Of a stretch of DNA of 64,000 bases, positions 34,340 through 47,100 are shown one piece after another. The stretch comes from Zygnema cylindricum (taxonomy: Eukaryota; Streptophyta; Zygnematophyceae; Zygnematales; Zygnemataceae). The notes beneath the pieces are model-generated. The model saw only the letters and a list, made by a program, of their open reading frames with translations. It ran no database searches and was not told the DNA's origin. The first letter of the stretch is position 1. Every line of letters starts with the position of its first letter. Location: positions 87,433 to 151,432 of the forward strand of contig JBBHKE010001588.1 in assembly GCA_037447655.1 (NCBI GenBank). Reading direction: 5' to 3'. The position numbers and the translations under genes are program-made.

Positions 34340-34845
34340 GAGTAAAATCGACATTTGATTATAGCCGTTGAAAATCGCTGCTCGGTATTTATTTTCGCCG
34401 TCGTAACAAATGCGCGGTGTTTATTTCGCGAAGTATCGTACGTCGTACGTATATTTTAACTATTTCTATGTTACATGGTTGTTCGCATCGTTAAATGAAT
34501 ATATGCAATCGTACATGTTTAAATATCTATCAAACCTTATATGTCTTAGTACCAATCGCAGACTATAGGATAAAGCTACCGGCTTTATCTAACTTGACGG
34601 ACAGTAGGTACCAGAATCAAATCCTGGGTCGGTCAAATATATTTTGGTAAACCTACCAAAATCTACCGCATGTCTCTCTATCTCTAAACAACATAGGGAG
34701 CCATGGCTCTAGCTCCCTGTTTAACCTTTAGTGACAACGACAAGTGTGGGAGTTGAAAATAGGAGTTAGTAACAGAATGCCTCGGATTTTTTTCTGCATT
34801 TCATTTTAGACCTAGAAAATACTAAAAGAACTATTAATTTCTACA
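34340..34845 (-). repeat. Inverted partial LTR of the C family
   Basis: This piece matches the plus-orientation second half of the C LTR ('gtaccagaatcaaatcctg', 'agccatggctctagc', 'gacctagaaaatacta', end 'ttctaca'). It sits back to back with the 3' LTR of D and has no attached coding sequence. It is a truncated LTR on the minus strand. Confidence 0.75.
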
Positions 34846-35590
34846 TGACGTTGTCTCAAGTGAACATGGCGTTGCAATGTCACAAAACATTAAACATCTA
34901 CAGCGTAAAAAAATCGGGAAAATCTAAATGCCTACAATTGTCATTGTTTTGTTGGCGTCACCGATTGTCCAAAGTTTAGTATTCGTCTTCATTCATTATA
35001 TAATTGTACATACGTCTACAACAGTCACATGTTAAAGTTCCAATTTTATTTTCCTACATTGGGACGCTCTTCAAAGTAGTATGGAGAATATTACTACAGC
35101 TCAAAACACTTTATCAAAATACCAATTACATGGGGACGCACCCTAAAAAAGTACGAAAAGAGTGAATTTTGGTAGGAACCTAGGAAGATACAAAGTTATG
35201 GAGGTACGAAAAATGGCAGTATGCCGTACAAGGTATAAAGGCATAAAAATGTGGAGGTACATAGATAAGAGGTGTACGGAGGCTACAAGAGTATGGAGGT
35301 AAGAAGTACATACATATAAAGGTATGGGTCGCCATGCCAGTAGCGAATTTATCGTACCTTACAAAGTTACAATGTTTTGCTTCAAAAAAAAAGAAGTGCA
35401 AATTTGTACGACATAAAAGTAACATAATTGAACAATATCCAAGGTCTATGGTCAAAAATCTACAGTTGGAGGAGACAGTATTTTGGTAAAAAACAATGGA
35501 AAATGTAGTGTTTTGAAGCACTACCGAGTTTATCAATACCTTATTTTCTATACCGATAATACGTATATTGCTCTCGAGCGTTTATACGTA
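34846..35590. other. AT-rich spacer, nothing recognised
   Basis: I see no supported gene. The word 'catggggacgcaccctaa' near 35130 resembles an end of the Tourist-like elements described at 55066, but no partner end was found. A GTACG-rich stretch lies at about 35150-35310. Confidence 0.5.
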
Positions 35591-35595
35591 CAAGT

Positions 35596-36300
35596 TTGTA
35601 CCCCACATATTTCTCTCGAACATGTTGGGACTTGCGGTCCTTCAAAATCAGTCTCCCTATTTTGAATGGCGGATTAGATTGCATTATTGTGGCTAGAGTT
35701 GCTCTGGTGCCTTATTTAGGTAGTTGGAATTTGGTGGCACCCACCATCACGTTGCATTTTATCCTGGATGACGTCCCTATTGTGGCCCATGTAGTCCCTA
35801 AAGTGGAGGAAAACCTTTATCCAACTCTTCTCTCCGCTCATGCACTCATGCCACCTAATGCCTAAAACAAAGTGTCACCTCTTCAATCTCTTATTGCAAA
35901 GAACAACTTTCATCCACAACAACCTATCGGCGAGTGATTGGCAACTATTGAATTGTATAACCTATTGAACGCATTACCTTTCGCTCAATCGCGCGCTCGT
36001 CTACATTCCAGTTCTAAGCTAGGGGGTGGTGTGTGGTTGTAAGCCACACCAATTTTTGCGACACTTTGTTTGAGGTTCCGCCACTTCATATCCGCCCTAC
36101 CTCTTCGTTTCGGTTTGCCTCACCCTCCGCTTCTTGGGCACCTCAATTGTGTTTGTGACCAACCAATAAACTTGGACAGGATTCATCTACTTTGTTGCTC
36201 ACGTGGGGTTGAAAGTACTATTGCACATGATTTGATTCACGACGCAATTGCTCCGATTAGCATTGAGGCAATGCTACAATGTGAAGCAGAACGATTCCCA
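35596..36300 (+). pseudogene. Fragment 1 of a non-LTR-like retroelement C-terminus
   Basis: After several stops the strand reads LGGGVWL.ATPIFATLCLRFRHFISALPLRFGLPHPP, then IHLLCCSRGVESTIAHDLIHDAI. This order (AWL..P, LRFRLGLP, DIHLLRCSHGGERTASHDAIRDAF) recalls the C-terminal part of reverse-transcriptase proteins common in bryophyte, lycophyte and streptophyte-algal genomes, with a putative zinc-binding C..H motif. I assign it from memory. Only the middle part is present here. Confidence 0.5.
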
Positions 36301-36699
36301 TAAACTCCCTCCTTTCTCACAATCTAGTGGTTTTTGAAATCCTCTGATTGACTTAGTTTTCCTCTATAGGGTTAGGAAGACATTGGGTGATGTGATTCCA
36401 ACCACACAAAATTTTGGTTCTTTGGACAATTCTTTTTATGATTTACTTTGCCACTGTGCGAAAAAAAAATGAAAATTTGGGTCCAAAGAGTCCTCTCACG
36501 GGCCTTTTTTTTCGGCTGGGGGGTTTTCCTCTACAAATAATACAAAAATCATGGTATGACAATAAAGTATAAAACGAGTACAGAGATGTTGAGACAATCT
36601 GGGATAGTTACTAGCCCAATAATTATTGATATATTATCGGTAAATATTGGTTTTGTATCGCGATAAAACAGGTACCGCTGTATCTAGTCAATCTATCAA

Positions 36700-36970
36700 T
36701 TTAGTGTTGAGTACGGACGACTTCTGACTGTGCAAAATTGTATTTTATTAAGTTAAAAAATACAAATAATGATTTAATACTGACCGTTATCATGTAACTT
36801 CGTTTTAACAAACCACGTAATGCAAACGTCATAGTGACAATAAAATATACGTTTTGCCAAATTATGTACGAATACCTTATTTACAGTAGATGATATTAGC
36901 GTGTCAAATTAGAGTACTTAAATAAATTAGAGTAAACTTCATAGTTGAAAAAGCTCTATCGCATAAACTA
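36700..36970 (-). repeat. Partial TA-type MITE (family of 42710-43323)
   Basis: It matches, inverted, the element copies at 42710-43323 and 59890-60318 ('tgacgttt..cattatgtgg', 'taaataaggtattcgtac', 'agagtacttaaataaa'). It is cut by the element starting at 36971. Confidence 0.65.
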
Positions 36971-37459
36971 CACCGTGAATCGCTATTAGCGTAATAAAAA
37001 ATATAGCGTAATGAAATAATTAGCGTACTTTACGGTAAATTGTGTTTTTTCGGGTACATCATGATACTAATTTATCATGTACTCTAATTTGTAAACTGCT
37101 TTGTAAAAATTTTCGGCACATAATATGTCCACACTTAAACATGTGGATGTATGAAATTGTTCCAATCGTACGCTGTCGCGTTTTTTTGACATCTGCGTAT
37201 GCCGGAAAATATTTACACAATTATATATTATTATATTTTCTGTACTTTTAAATTTAAAAAGGTATGTAATAGTACATATCCGGCAGTCCGTACACCACAC
37301 TATTTAAAAGGACACTAAATTACAATTATGAACCGTATTGAGCGGGGTACCTCAAATAACGTGCAAAAACATTTAGCGTACTTTATTCTATTTGAGAATT
37401 TGCCCCAAAAAAAGGGGTACCCCAATTAGTGTCATGTACGCTAATAGCGATTCGCGGTG
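36971..37459. mobile_element. TA-type MITE, 489 bp
   Basis: Terminal inverted repeats CACCGTGAATCGCTATTAGCG and the complement of CGCTAATAGCGATTCGCGGTG, flanked by TA on both sides. A second copy of the same length, after removing its insert, is at 51030-52261. It encodes no transposase. Mariner-like is inferred from the TA duplication. Confidence 0.85.
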
Positions 37460-37734
37460 TACCTTCTACACTTTCTATAGTCAAAAATTGTGTCCATGCC
37501 ATAAATGTAACGCTCATAATTTATGTGTGATTAGTTAACCATTTTGTGAGGCTTTGTTGGTATTAAAAATTTGACTTCTAAAACGGCGTACGATAATATG
37601 GCGCCAGTTTCCGCACTTTATCAGGCGAACCTGGAAAAGCGGAAAGTGGCAAATTCTAGGCTACCAACAAGGAATTTTTGTACGGCAAAGAAGAGTCCAT
37701 TTACATCGTTTTACTGAACTGGACTGTATTGTAT

Positions 37735-38690
37735 CTTATCCACCCTACGTTTCACGCCTGCTCAATTCACCACGGCCCTCGGGTTTTGACTTCCCCTCCC
37801 TCATCACCCTTTGCTTGGCTCTCTTGTTTGCTCGTGTGACCGTGTCTTTGAGCCCGATGACATCCATTTGATTTGTTGCTCCCACGGGGGATAGTTGATT
37901 CACGCGCACGACAATATTTACGACACCATTGTGAATATCCCTTATGACGGGGGATATCGTCTACGTTGGGAGCTTGTTCTTTGCATCGGATTGATATTGT
38001 ACTACTCGGTGGTGCACGTCGCATATTTGGTGACATTGTTTTGGCGAACCCTACCTTGACTGCAATCGTTGGTCAAGCAAATCGACATGTTAGAGTGGTC
38101 GTCCGTGACGCGACTAAGGAGCGTGATTATTCCCATGCTATGGATGACTTTGATGACTTTATTTTGATGGCGATCAAGATATTTGGTTTTTTTCAAGTTG
38201 TTTTTGACAAGTTTTCTCCGTACTTGTGGTCGGCTCTCGTTCGAGCGTTAAGGAGCCCTTACTTTTATCATCAACGTTTCTTTGTGGCTTTACACCGAGT
38301 GTAACCTCCCATCCTCCTTCCAATGGATATTGCGGTTATGGATCGTCGGTGTGGTCCGGAACTCCCTCGACTTTCTCTCTCGAGATGAGGCACTTATGAG
38401 GTTGCTTTTCGTAGATCGTTAGTTATGTTGAGGTTTGGCTGCATAATGTTAGTTTAAGCACACTGCTGTCTCTTTCCTTTAATGGTTGTTGCTTCTTTGG
38501 GTGTCTTTGTTTTACATGCCTTTTTTTGTGTGTTCGTTTCTTTCGCCTTGCTTTTCCTTTTTGCTTGCTTCCTTCCACCTGTCGTCTTTCAGTTTTGGCA
38601 TTGCTGCTCTTTTTGTACCCATGAACTCAGATGGTTTACCATCGAGCTTTTTAGTAAAGTCTTGTTATTGTACTGTACTATGTATAAAAG
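37735..38690 (+). pseudogene. Fragment 2 of the non-LTR-like retroelement
   Basis: The reading contains DDIHLICCSHGG, a stop, then IDIVLLGGARRIFGDIVLANPTLTAIVGQANRHV and KERDYSHAMDDFDDF. It fits the family pattern RVDIV...RTL.DVVIADPTR.D.V..A...KERSY...D.F.PLAIE.FG, a PD-(D/E)XK-like nuclease arrangement. The 3' part (38460-38690) is pyrimidine-rich and shares 'ctcagatggtttaccatcg' and the sequence around it with fragment 3, so both keep the same 3' end. Confidence 0.55.
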
Positions 38691-38739
38691 TTCCAAAGCC
38701 ACAAGGCTTATTTGGGAGTTTAGTGCCTTGTTGCCTCCA

Positions 38740-39990
38740 TTATTGTCTCTTTATTTTTGGGTGGGGATGCTCTCGTTCTTACTGCCACTGTCCCTCGTGT
38801 TTCGGGCGGTATGCTCGCCTTCCAAAAGTCCCTTTTGGATGCGTTATGATCTCTTCCTCGTGCTATCGCGGACATGCCGGTTTTTTCCACTCTTGTTACG
38901 ACATCAGTTGCGTGTGTTTAGGAATATATTTAGGATCAGGTTGTAGCCGCCATTAAGACCGAGCTTCTCGAGGCCCATCCTCCCGATTCTTCGCGTGCAT
39001 ACTTTCTCTCTTGTAGTGGACCTGGTTCCAGAGCTTGGCTATAGGTAGACCTATTTTATCCACCCTCCGTCTCACGCCGGCTCAGTTCACCACGGCCCTG
39101 AAGTTTTAGCTTGGCCTCCCTCGTCCACCTTTGCTAGGTTCTCTTGTTTGCTCGTGTGACCACGTTCTCGAGCCGGATGACATCCATTTGCTTTTGTTGC
39201 TCCCATGGGGATGAGTTTTTTCAGGCGCACGACACGATTTGTGACACCATCACACCTATCGCTTCCAAGGGGGGATTTTCTGTTTGTCGGGAAGTTTCCT
39301 ACAATATTCCTTCACGCCTGATTGACATTGTATTACTTGATGATGCGCGTTGCAATTTTGGTAACGTTGTTTTGGCAAACCCTATCTTGGATACAGTCGT
39401 TGGTCAAGCAACTCGGCATGTTGGTGTGGCCGCCTGTGCCGCGGCTAGGAGGAAGGAGCGTGATTATGCCCACCACGATGCTTTTCATGTCGATGACGGT
39501 CGACATATTTGGTTGTTTGGGTGTGCCTTTGGGTGAGTTTCTCTGTGCTGGTGGTTGGCGCTCGTTCGAGCGCCGGGGACCTGGGAGCCTTTCATCGTCA
39601 ACGTTTATCCGTGGCCCTACAACAAGTGCAGGCTTTTATCCTCCTTCCATCTTATATTGCAGCTATGGATCGTCGGCGTGTTCCGGAACTCCGTCCCCGT
39701 GCTCCTCCTGGATTCGGGGACTTACACAGTTGCCTTTTGTAAATTTTTAGTTATGTTGGGGTTTGGTTGAGTCAGTTTGGATCTTTCCTTAGATGTTTCG
39801 TTTGGTGTTTTTTACTTCTTTGGGTTTTTTCGATTTACCTGCCATTATTTTGCATTTTTGTTGCTTTTGCCTTGCTTATCCTTTTCGTTTTATTCCTTCC
39901 ACGTGTCGTTTTTCGGTTTAGCATTGCTACTTCCTTTTGTTCCCATGGACTCAGATGGTTTACCATCGCTCTTTTTAATAAAGTTAGCCT
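38740..39990 (+). pseudogene. Fragment 3 of the non-LTR-like retroelement
   Basis: This is the longest copy. GGMLAFQKSLLDAL and FLSCSGPGSRAWL come before DICFCCSHGD-like sequence, then RLIDIVLLDDARCNFGNVVLANPILDTVVGQATRHVGVA and KERDYAHHDAFHVDD, with a 3' region ending near 'tttttaataaagtt' (39990). It is related to the fragment at 37735 along its length, is in the same orientation, and directly follows it. Several stops and frameshifts are present. Confidence 0.55.
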
Positions 39991-41850
39991 CTTATTTTTT
40001 AGTTGAATCAGTGGACACAAGGTTTCCTAATATTCTGAACTTTTGTATATGCATTTACAAGCAAGGCTGAGCCCATTTGAAGGACGACCAGAATTCGCTG
40101 CACTTAATGAATAGTTATCAACGTTAATAACACTAATTCCGTTGTATGTCTTAATTGACCTCTTACCACAAAATAAACCTAATAATACTAATGGGTTCCT
40201 TCCTTCCGTTAACCCTTTAAACAGTCCAAAAACAGCCTCATCATTCATAATTTAATTTGGACTAAAGACGGTGAACCATCACGCTTTTTAATTCCATTTG
40301 GGAACTAGGATTAATAATGTGCCAAAAATGGTCATACAAGCATAAAAGTGGACTTCCATTAGCGAAAAATGAGGCTGTTCACTGGATGCCGTACTGTCTA
40401 CCGTTCTGCATCATTTTTTTATTTTTATTTTGGGAAACATCTCTACTTGAAATTTTTCTGGATTCTCCTATCTTACGGGCGTAAACCGTGACCGTTGGAT
40501 ATTTTGCTTTTTCAAATCCGCGACGCAATCTGTCAAACCGTCCAATGTGTGGCTAATGTACAATGTGTGGCAAGGATACTAGCCACACACTAACCGTGTA
40601 CAATTGGTCCATGTAAAAAAGTAAGGTAATATCCATGATGAACGAGCAATGAAAACCTTACAAGTCGTGTAAGCCATTTGCCTGCCAACAGGGTGGATAC
40701 ATCAAGAAAATCGTTGCAGGAGGACATGCTTTGACGCTCCTTTGCCATCCACTGGCCTTTGTGGAAGGAATTTTGGGTTTTAAAAAATGTGACAGAGTTC
40801 GTATAATATGGTAATATATATAGTTATATGGTAATATGGTAATATATATAATTATATGGTATGAACGTGCAAATCTAACGTTTGCATATGCTTTTACAAA
40901 TTTTAAGTTTCGACCACCCGTACAGATTTTCATTCAGATTTTACTGTTGAAGAATCTTTAACGATTTTTAACTCTAAAACACAAACCAAAATGGTTCCAA
41001 AAAATATCAAACGTGTAAGTGAAATGCTGTTTACTGGCACGAACCTAATGGAGGATTTTTTAAATATCACTGCCCGTACGTTTACCGCACCGCCTAATGC
41101 AAGTCCAGCGTAATTCCAAGCCCAATTAATAGTGCACAAACGGATTATTATAAAAATGCTTACAATTTTCACTAAGACCAGTAAATAAAATCTCCGCTTA
41201 TTAAGAAAAAGTCACACAATTTCAATTAATAATTTCAATGTTCTTCTAATCAGTAGAACAAGGGACTCCAAGCAAAAATAAAAAGAAGAAAACACTCTAA
41301 AACCCTAAAATCCCTAACACCCTAATGAACTTCTATCGTTGCGGAACAGATTTTGCCTGTAATGTTAACAACACTAAAAAAATACTCAAATCCTCTACAT
41401 TTCGGGACCAGATTTAGATTAGCCTATCCTGTTGACCACTTTTTAAGGGTTAATTAAGGTTTTTTTTTTTTTTTTAAGTCCTAAAGCTCGGATGTCGGTT
41501 TGTTTCTTAAAGAACATCTATCGGCAAGATTGGCGATCAAAAATCCTCCGAAAACCTGAACCACAAATAGTATAAAGAAATCAAATTATAACGTGTGGAA
41601 AAATGACCAAATAAAAATAAAATCCGGCATAATCATATAACGTAGCCCTTTAATATTTCTAAAAACAAGGTTTAGTCAAATTAATGCTATTAATGCTTCT
41701 TTATGGTCCGTCCAAAAAAACATAGATATCAAAGGGTTAACTGATATCTAAAAATATATTTAATATCCTTCTCAAAAATGTCTGAAAAGGGTTCAAAAGG
41801 AAGAGTCTTCATCTGTTTCTGTGAAAAACTTTACCAGGCAGCCGTTGAAT
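39991..41850. other. AT-rich spacer, no gene seen
   Basis: No reading frame with recognisable similarity. It contains a TA-rich tandem stretch (about 40797-40862, 'atggtaatatatata' units) and a T run at 41461-41475. Confidence 0.5.
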
Positions 41851-41854
41851 TTTT

Positions 41855-41985
41855 GCAGTATTGAGAGAGGGAGAGGGAGAGTTTGGGGAGGGAGAGGGAG
41901 ATTTTGGGAGCGAGAGGGAGGGAAAGGTAGGGAGAGGGATGGAACAGGAGGGATAGAGAGGAAAAGAGAGAGGGACAGAGACACT
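41855..41985 (+). repeat. GA-rich simple repeat
   Basis: Purine-rich GAGAGGGAGA sequence. The arginine/glycine-rich and serine/proline-rich frames through it are low-complexity artefacts. Confidence 0.8.
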
Positions 41986-42039
41986 TTTGACAGAAACAGA
42001 AATAAGCAACAGGAACAAAAGCTCTAGTATGAACCCACT

Positions 42040-42366
42040 TTGAAAAAAGGTAAAGAACAGGTCATGATCATAAAAAACTTAAAAAAAAGATGTACTGAAC
42101 AACGGTATAATGAATCCTACAATTATCAGACATCTGAAAATTCCATGGTTTATTTTGTCCACGATGACTTTTATGTGCACTCTACAGTCAACAGTTCCAT
42201 TCTCAAATCCGTATTTATGAAAAGAAAACGGAATGATAAATTAGTTGTTGACGAGCTGTTCCCACATAAGCTACCGTCTAGTTTTTTCTCAGAGGCCATA
42301 GTATTGGTACACAAAAGAAAAACACAGAGGCCTAAAACTGGAAAGAAACTGAAGGTACAAAAATAA
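42040..42366 (+). CDS. Open frame of 108 codons, unknown, probably not a gene
   Basis: The frame starts MKKGKEQVMIIKNLKK and ends KKLKVQK. It is lysine-rich, with no signal peptide, membrane segment or motif I recognise. It lies between a GA repeat and a MITE and has no splice-site context. It is listed because it is open over 324 bases in AT-rich surroundings, but chance is the simpler explanation. Confidence 0.12.
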   Translation: MKKGKEQVMIIKNLKKRCTEQRYNESYNYQTSENSMVYFVHDDFYVHSTVNSSILKSVFMKRKRNDKLVVDELFPHKLPSSFFSEAIVLVHKRKTQRPKTGKKLKVQK

Positions 42367-42709
42367 GGTAGCTTATGACTACTAAGGCATACTAAGTGTT
42401 GGGGTATAAAGTCAATTGCCCATACATCATTTATATTGTTTGCACCTGTTAACCCTTTTCAATTTTTTCGTTGCCTTCTTCCATAAAATAAGAGCCCCAT
42501 TTGTATGCCAACTTGTTTGAACCATACTCGAAGTCTCTTACTTGATGAATAGAAAAGCCCATTTCAACGATATAGTAAACCATGGAAATGGAAAAAACTT
42601 AACTAACTTAACGGAAATGTAACTTCACTAATGAGTGGTGTTAAGTGAAATTGATATTTTGGTCATTTCTTAATTTCGTCAAAATTTGGGTAGCACTACA
42701 TAGGTGGTA

Positions 42710-43323
42710 CACCGCGAATCGTAATTAGAGTAATGAAAAAATTAGAGTAAAAAAACAAAAAAAAACAATTAGAGTAATGAACTCTAATTTATGTGATAGA
42801 ATTTTTTCTCAGAGGAAGTTTACTCTAATTTATTTAAGTACTCTATATTGGGTTGTGTCGGCGATAAATTTCCGCGCTGAAATTATGAACACTAAATCAC
42901 GTAAACAAACAAAATCTGTCAGTCCGTATAGTTTTGACGTCATTATGACGCTAGTATTATTTGTCGCGCTGAATGTCAGTTAACGTTCACACTAACGACG
43001 ATGCTGTCGACGGACGAGAGTTATGCGAACAGCTTTTTTTCGATGTGATTGATTTTTCGTTTAGTGCGATTTCACGTGCGAGCGTGATTCTATTAAATCA
43101 TTAATATACCTTTTTACTTTGAAAAGTACAGTTTTGCACGGTCGAACGTCGTCCGTACTCCACACTATTTAAAACAAACCTGTACTACAATATTTTACGC
43201 TAATTAAACCTTACCTAAATTAGAATAATGAAAAAATTAGAATCGATTACTCTATTTCATGTGATAGAGTCGAAATTTCGAGCGACCGAATTAGATAATT
43301 TACTCTAATTACGATTCGCGGTG
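42710..43323. mobile_element. TA-type MITE, 614 bp (reference copy)
   Basis: Terminal inverted repeats begin CACCGCGAATCGTAATTAG on both sides and are flanked by TA (42708-42709, 43324-43325). Sub-terminal blocks rich in 'tactctaattt' are also inverted. It has no coding capacity for a transposase. It is the uninterrupted reference for the nested copy at 55042-59829 and the partial copies at 36700-36970 and 59890-60318. Confidence 0.9.
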
Positions 43324-44178
43324 TACCATGATAAGGTTTCCGGATACTGAGTCTGTATAGAAATAGGTGAACAATGTAAAAAGATATCGGTGCTTTTGTA
43401 AAAGTGTACAGTAAAAAACAGAAAAACGCGGCTCAAAAGCTTAATTGTAGAAATATTTAAACTACGTCCGCGTTTAAACATGGAAAGTTTAAAACAACCC
43501 CGCACAGGCTCAAACAAACTAATGATTATGTCAGTAAATGTTGACTTTCTTGTCATCATGATGATCGACTTGTTGGTAAAACCCACGCACTCTGTTTTAA
43601 GACACCTTGAGTTTGTTTTCATTATACCGTGAGAGAACCAAGGTTTACTCGCCAAAACCGGAAGTAAAACCTTCAATAAAGTTTGAGTAAAATAATCCAG
43701 CTGCCACTTAAGTCATATACTATGACTAAATCTGCTTGCTCATAGCAAGTAAGAACACATCAGTGTTGTAGGATCTGCGGTCTTTCATGTATGAAAATTC
43801 TGAGCTATTTTAATAAATAAGTGCGTCTGGTTCATAGAAACTGAATCTGAGAAAGCAATAATCAACGCCAACTTTATCATTGTTCTCATACGAATATTCG
43901 ACATTTATCAACGCAAATTCAAAGGAAACTTCTAAACAGTCAGCTTTGAATTTCTCCTGAGGTACTTATGAACAACCTAACCGTTTTTTTTTAAATGCAA
44001 GTCTTGACAATATCTGTCGCAACTTTTCACCAAGGGCATCAAATGGAATTCACACATGTATTGTTTCCTGTTCCCAATATGCAAATGCCAAACCTTCTAA
44101 AGAAAGAAACATGACCACTGCTATTATTAACTGTATACTACAGACCACATCAGGCTAAAAAAACAGGAAATAACTCAC
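43324..44178 (-). other. 3' flank or last intron of the SLC35F5-like gene
   Basis: The last coding exon of the transporter gene (a few dozen codons at most by comparison with the family) should lie here, but I could not fix it. A minus-strand stretch near 43935-43820 (FEFALINVEYSYENN, then a stop) has the hydrophobic FALINV word expected at the end, but its frame does not join the preceding exon at an obvious AG. No other gene was seen. Confidence 0.4.
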
Positions 44179-47100
44179 CTGTATTGATCCTACAATGTAT
44201 ACAAATGAATAAACTCGTCCGTGCATAACCATGTCCGCCAACATGGCGAGAGGAATAGTGAGAGATAATCCCAAAGTAGCAACCAAAGGTGTCGTCCAGA
44301 CCACTGTCAATGCCCTATAGGTCAAAGACCAATCACAGCCAAACAAAACAGAAAATAGTATAGAGGTCAATTTTTTCTCAAATTAAGTTACTGGCCCATC
44401 TCCCTCCCTCTCCATCCTCTGTCCCCCCTCTCCCTCCCTCGCCTATGATATTACCAGCATGTTCTGGCTGAACGTTGACATTGGCAATCTAGCATGCCTC
44501 CTAAGGATTTCTGTACTAGAGGCCTAACTTAAATGTCTTCTCTTCTCAGCTCAAGGTCTGTAATTTATTTTGGTCTGTAGTTTACGTTTTTGAAAATGGA
44601 TCAATTTTTTTACATACCATTAGTTTTAGTTGAGCAGCAACACTGACAATTCTGTGTGTTTCTAAAATATCCAACGTGCCAAGCGACAACATATTAAAAA
44701 AAATAATAATAAGAGAAGACTATGAAAGAGACGGGTTTAGGTGACAAGGCAGATTGAAAGGTTTCAAAAAAAGACGGCCCCTGGATTACAGACAGCAAAT
44801 GGCACACCGTGAATCACTTAATAACACTAACTCTATCCCGGTTTTTTGTTGCCCATTGAACACAAAATAACGTTAATAAATTTAATTTTTTTTGGAACTT
44901 GTGGTTCACAAAGTCTACATCATTTGCACCGAAACTATAATTACTAAGAATAAAAAAATCCTCATAGCAATTACGTCTTAATGTCAATCGCCATTAAGTG
45001 TAGTTTATAGGGTACAGAAACGTACCAGAAATAATCAGAGATGACACTTCCTACAAGGCTGTTAGCCAAAATGTCCTCGTCAAGGCCGACAGACCTGGGA
45101 AATTCAAAAGATGGCTCCCATCCAAGAAGAATAAGGGGAATTCCTGAAACACCCCGCCATGAATTCAAAATTATTATCCAAGATAACTCCAGACAGATTG
45201 TTGATTTGCACTACCAGAGAACTAATTTCTCTCATTCCCAACGATATCTTCTCCTCCCAAAAAAAGGGTTGCATTTCCTAGCGTCAGGACTTGAGGACTC
45301 ATGAAGACCAATGTTTATACTACCGAATTTGCACATTCCTTTCTCACAACATTTAAGTTATATGTTTACAGTATTTCCACTTCCGCACTCGAATCTAATG
45401 TGGAGCTGGGCACTAAACCCATTTAAATCCAAACATGTCGTCTAAAAAACTACATCACAATTTGAGCAACACATAAGGACACATTATTGACCGAAAAACT
45501 TCCCTGCTTATAACCTTTCCATCCCCCCCGCTCATCTGTTTCTTGTGAGAAGCCTGGCTCATCCGGCTAAAAGAAGGACCACATCGGTGATATCACTCAT
45601 GCTGACTAAAATCGATGACTATAACTTCTGCAAGAAAAATGAGTATACGTGTAGAATGTGCTAGTACATATTCTAAACATTAATCAGCAGGCAACTTTTC
45701 ACCTCTGTACAAAAGTTGGAAGGCTCACCTAACCACCATAAGCCGACGAGAGTCACAATACCAATGCATCCAAAAAGTTTTTGCATATCCGCTTTCGGCT
45801 CCTTCCCTTCTTCCTCACCAGCATATTTTCTTAGCATTACTGGATTAAACATCCAACCATGCCCCCCGCAATTCTGTCAGCTCTACAAAAAGGAAAAAAA
45901 CCTTTTGCATGTACTTAAGAAGAATTCTCCAAACTTAACTTTGTCTCTCTCTCCTTATCATAGTGGCCATTGTAGTTTCTTTTCTGCCTTTTCCCAACAG
46001 CTTCACCTACTTTATCTTTTTCATGCCTGTTCATTTTGATTCTCAAGTTTCAACTTATTCATTTTGTGGACACATTCTTTACAAATACCTGTCTGCAAGT
46101 CAGCATCATCGCTTGTTCATCTAAAGTTTGACAACACTTACTACTGAAAATGAAAATATGACACAACATGTCCACAAACTACCAAGGTATAAACTGGCCG
46201 AAAAATCTCCACAAAATCCCCTGGAACAAATAGTTTTCAAATTTCTCTCCTATTGTCAATGGCAAGAAAAAAAAAGCAGCGGAGGGAAAAACAAAACAAT
46301 AAGCTTTGGGAACCTCTAGTGTAACCGCAATCAATTAAAATCAAGTTTTTAACACTTGATTAACATCCAGGAGTGACCCCACCACTAGGACCAGGAGAAA
46401 ACTTGCAAACCATAATTTTCAAACCAGCTCATTTATAACTATAGAATTCCTTTTTGATAGCTCCTACACTGAACAGATAAACAGACTACATTGAACTCAC
46501 TTGTGTAAAAGCCGTAAGAAGCCGCGGATGCGAGGCCAAACAAATCTCCAATGATCGTATGACCTGGAAGCCTACCACATCAGCAATGACAGAAAAATAA
46601 ATAGGAGATAAATAAAGGCCAAAAACCAACGGTTTTCCATGTTTGAGGATGAAAAGTCCTCCCAGTTTCAAGATGGAGTTATTCAAACTGAACTCCTAAT
46701 AAGTTGCCATTTCTGTAATAGAGGCATAGATCAAATGATACGGCAAGATTGAGATTAGAAGCTGACATCAACCTGAGTGTGATTTCTTCAATATTCACTC
46801 TGATTTTCCCTTGACTAGCAATAAATAAATAAAGCTAGCAGATTTTAAGAGGGTCTTCGCATTCTAAATGAGTTTAGGTGAGTTCTGCTGTCAAGATCAT
46901 GTAACATACCCATTATCCCCCATTGTTTCACCAGGTAACTTATCTCCCCCTGAAAGGTTCTCATCCGCGGCACTTGTTTTCCCAAGCTCCGTCATAACCA
47001 CTCCTGCGATGCTGACCATAACTGCCAATACTTTTGCTGTTGTTAACGAGTCATGGCCGACGCTGACCCCGAATAGTAGTGTAAAGAGGCCAGACGTTGA

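Noticed and set aside
38482-38956. Two hydrophobic frames of about 155 codons on the plus strand
   Set aside because: They run through the pyrimidine-rich 3' end of the non-LTR-like element, which gives phenylalanine/leucine-rich translations by composition.
41290-41330. Telomere-like repeats (AACCCTAAAAT, CACCCTAATG)
   Set aside because: Only isolated, irregular words; no array of the plant telomere repeat.
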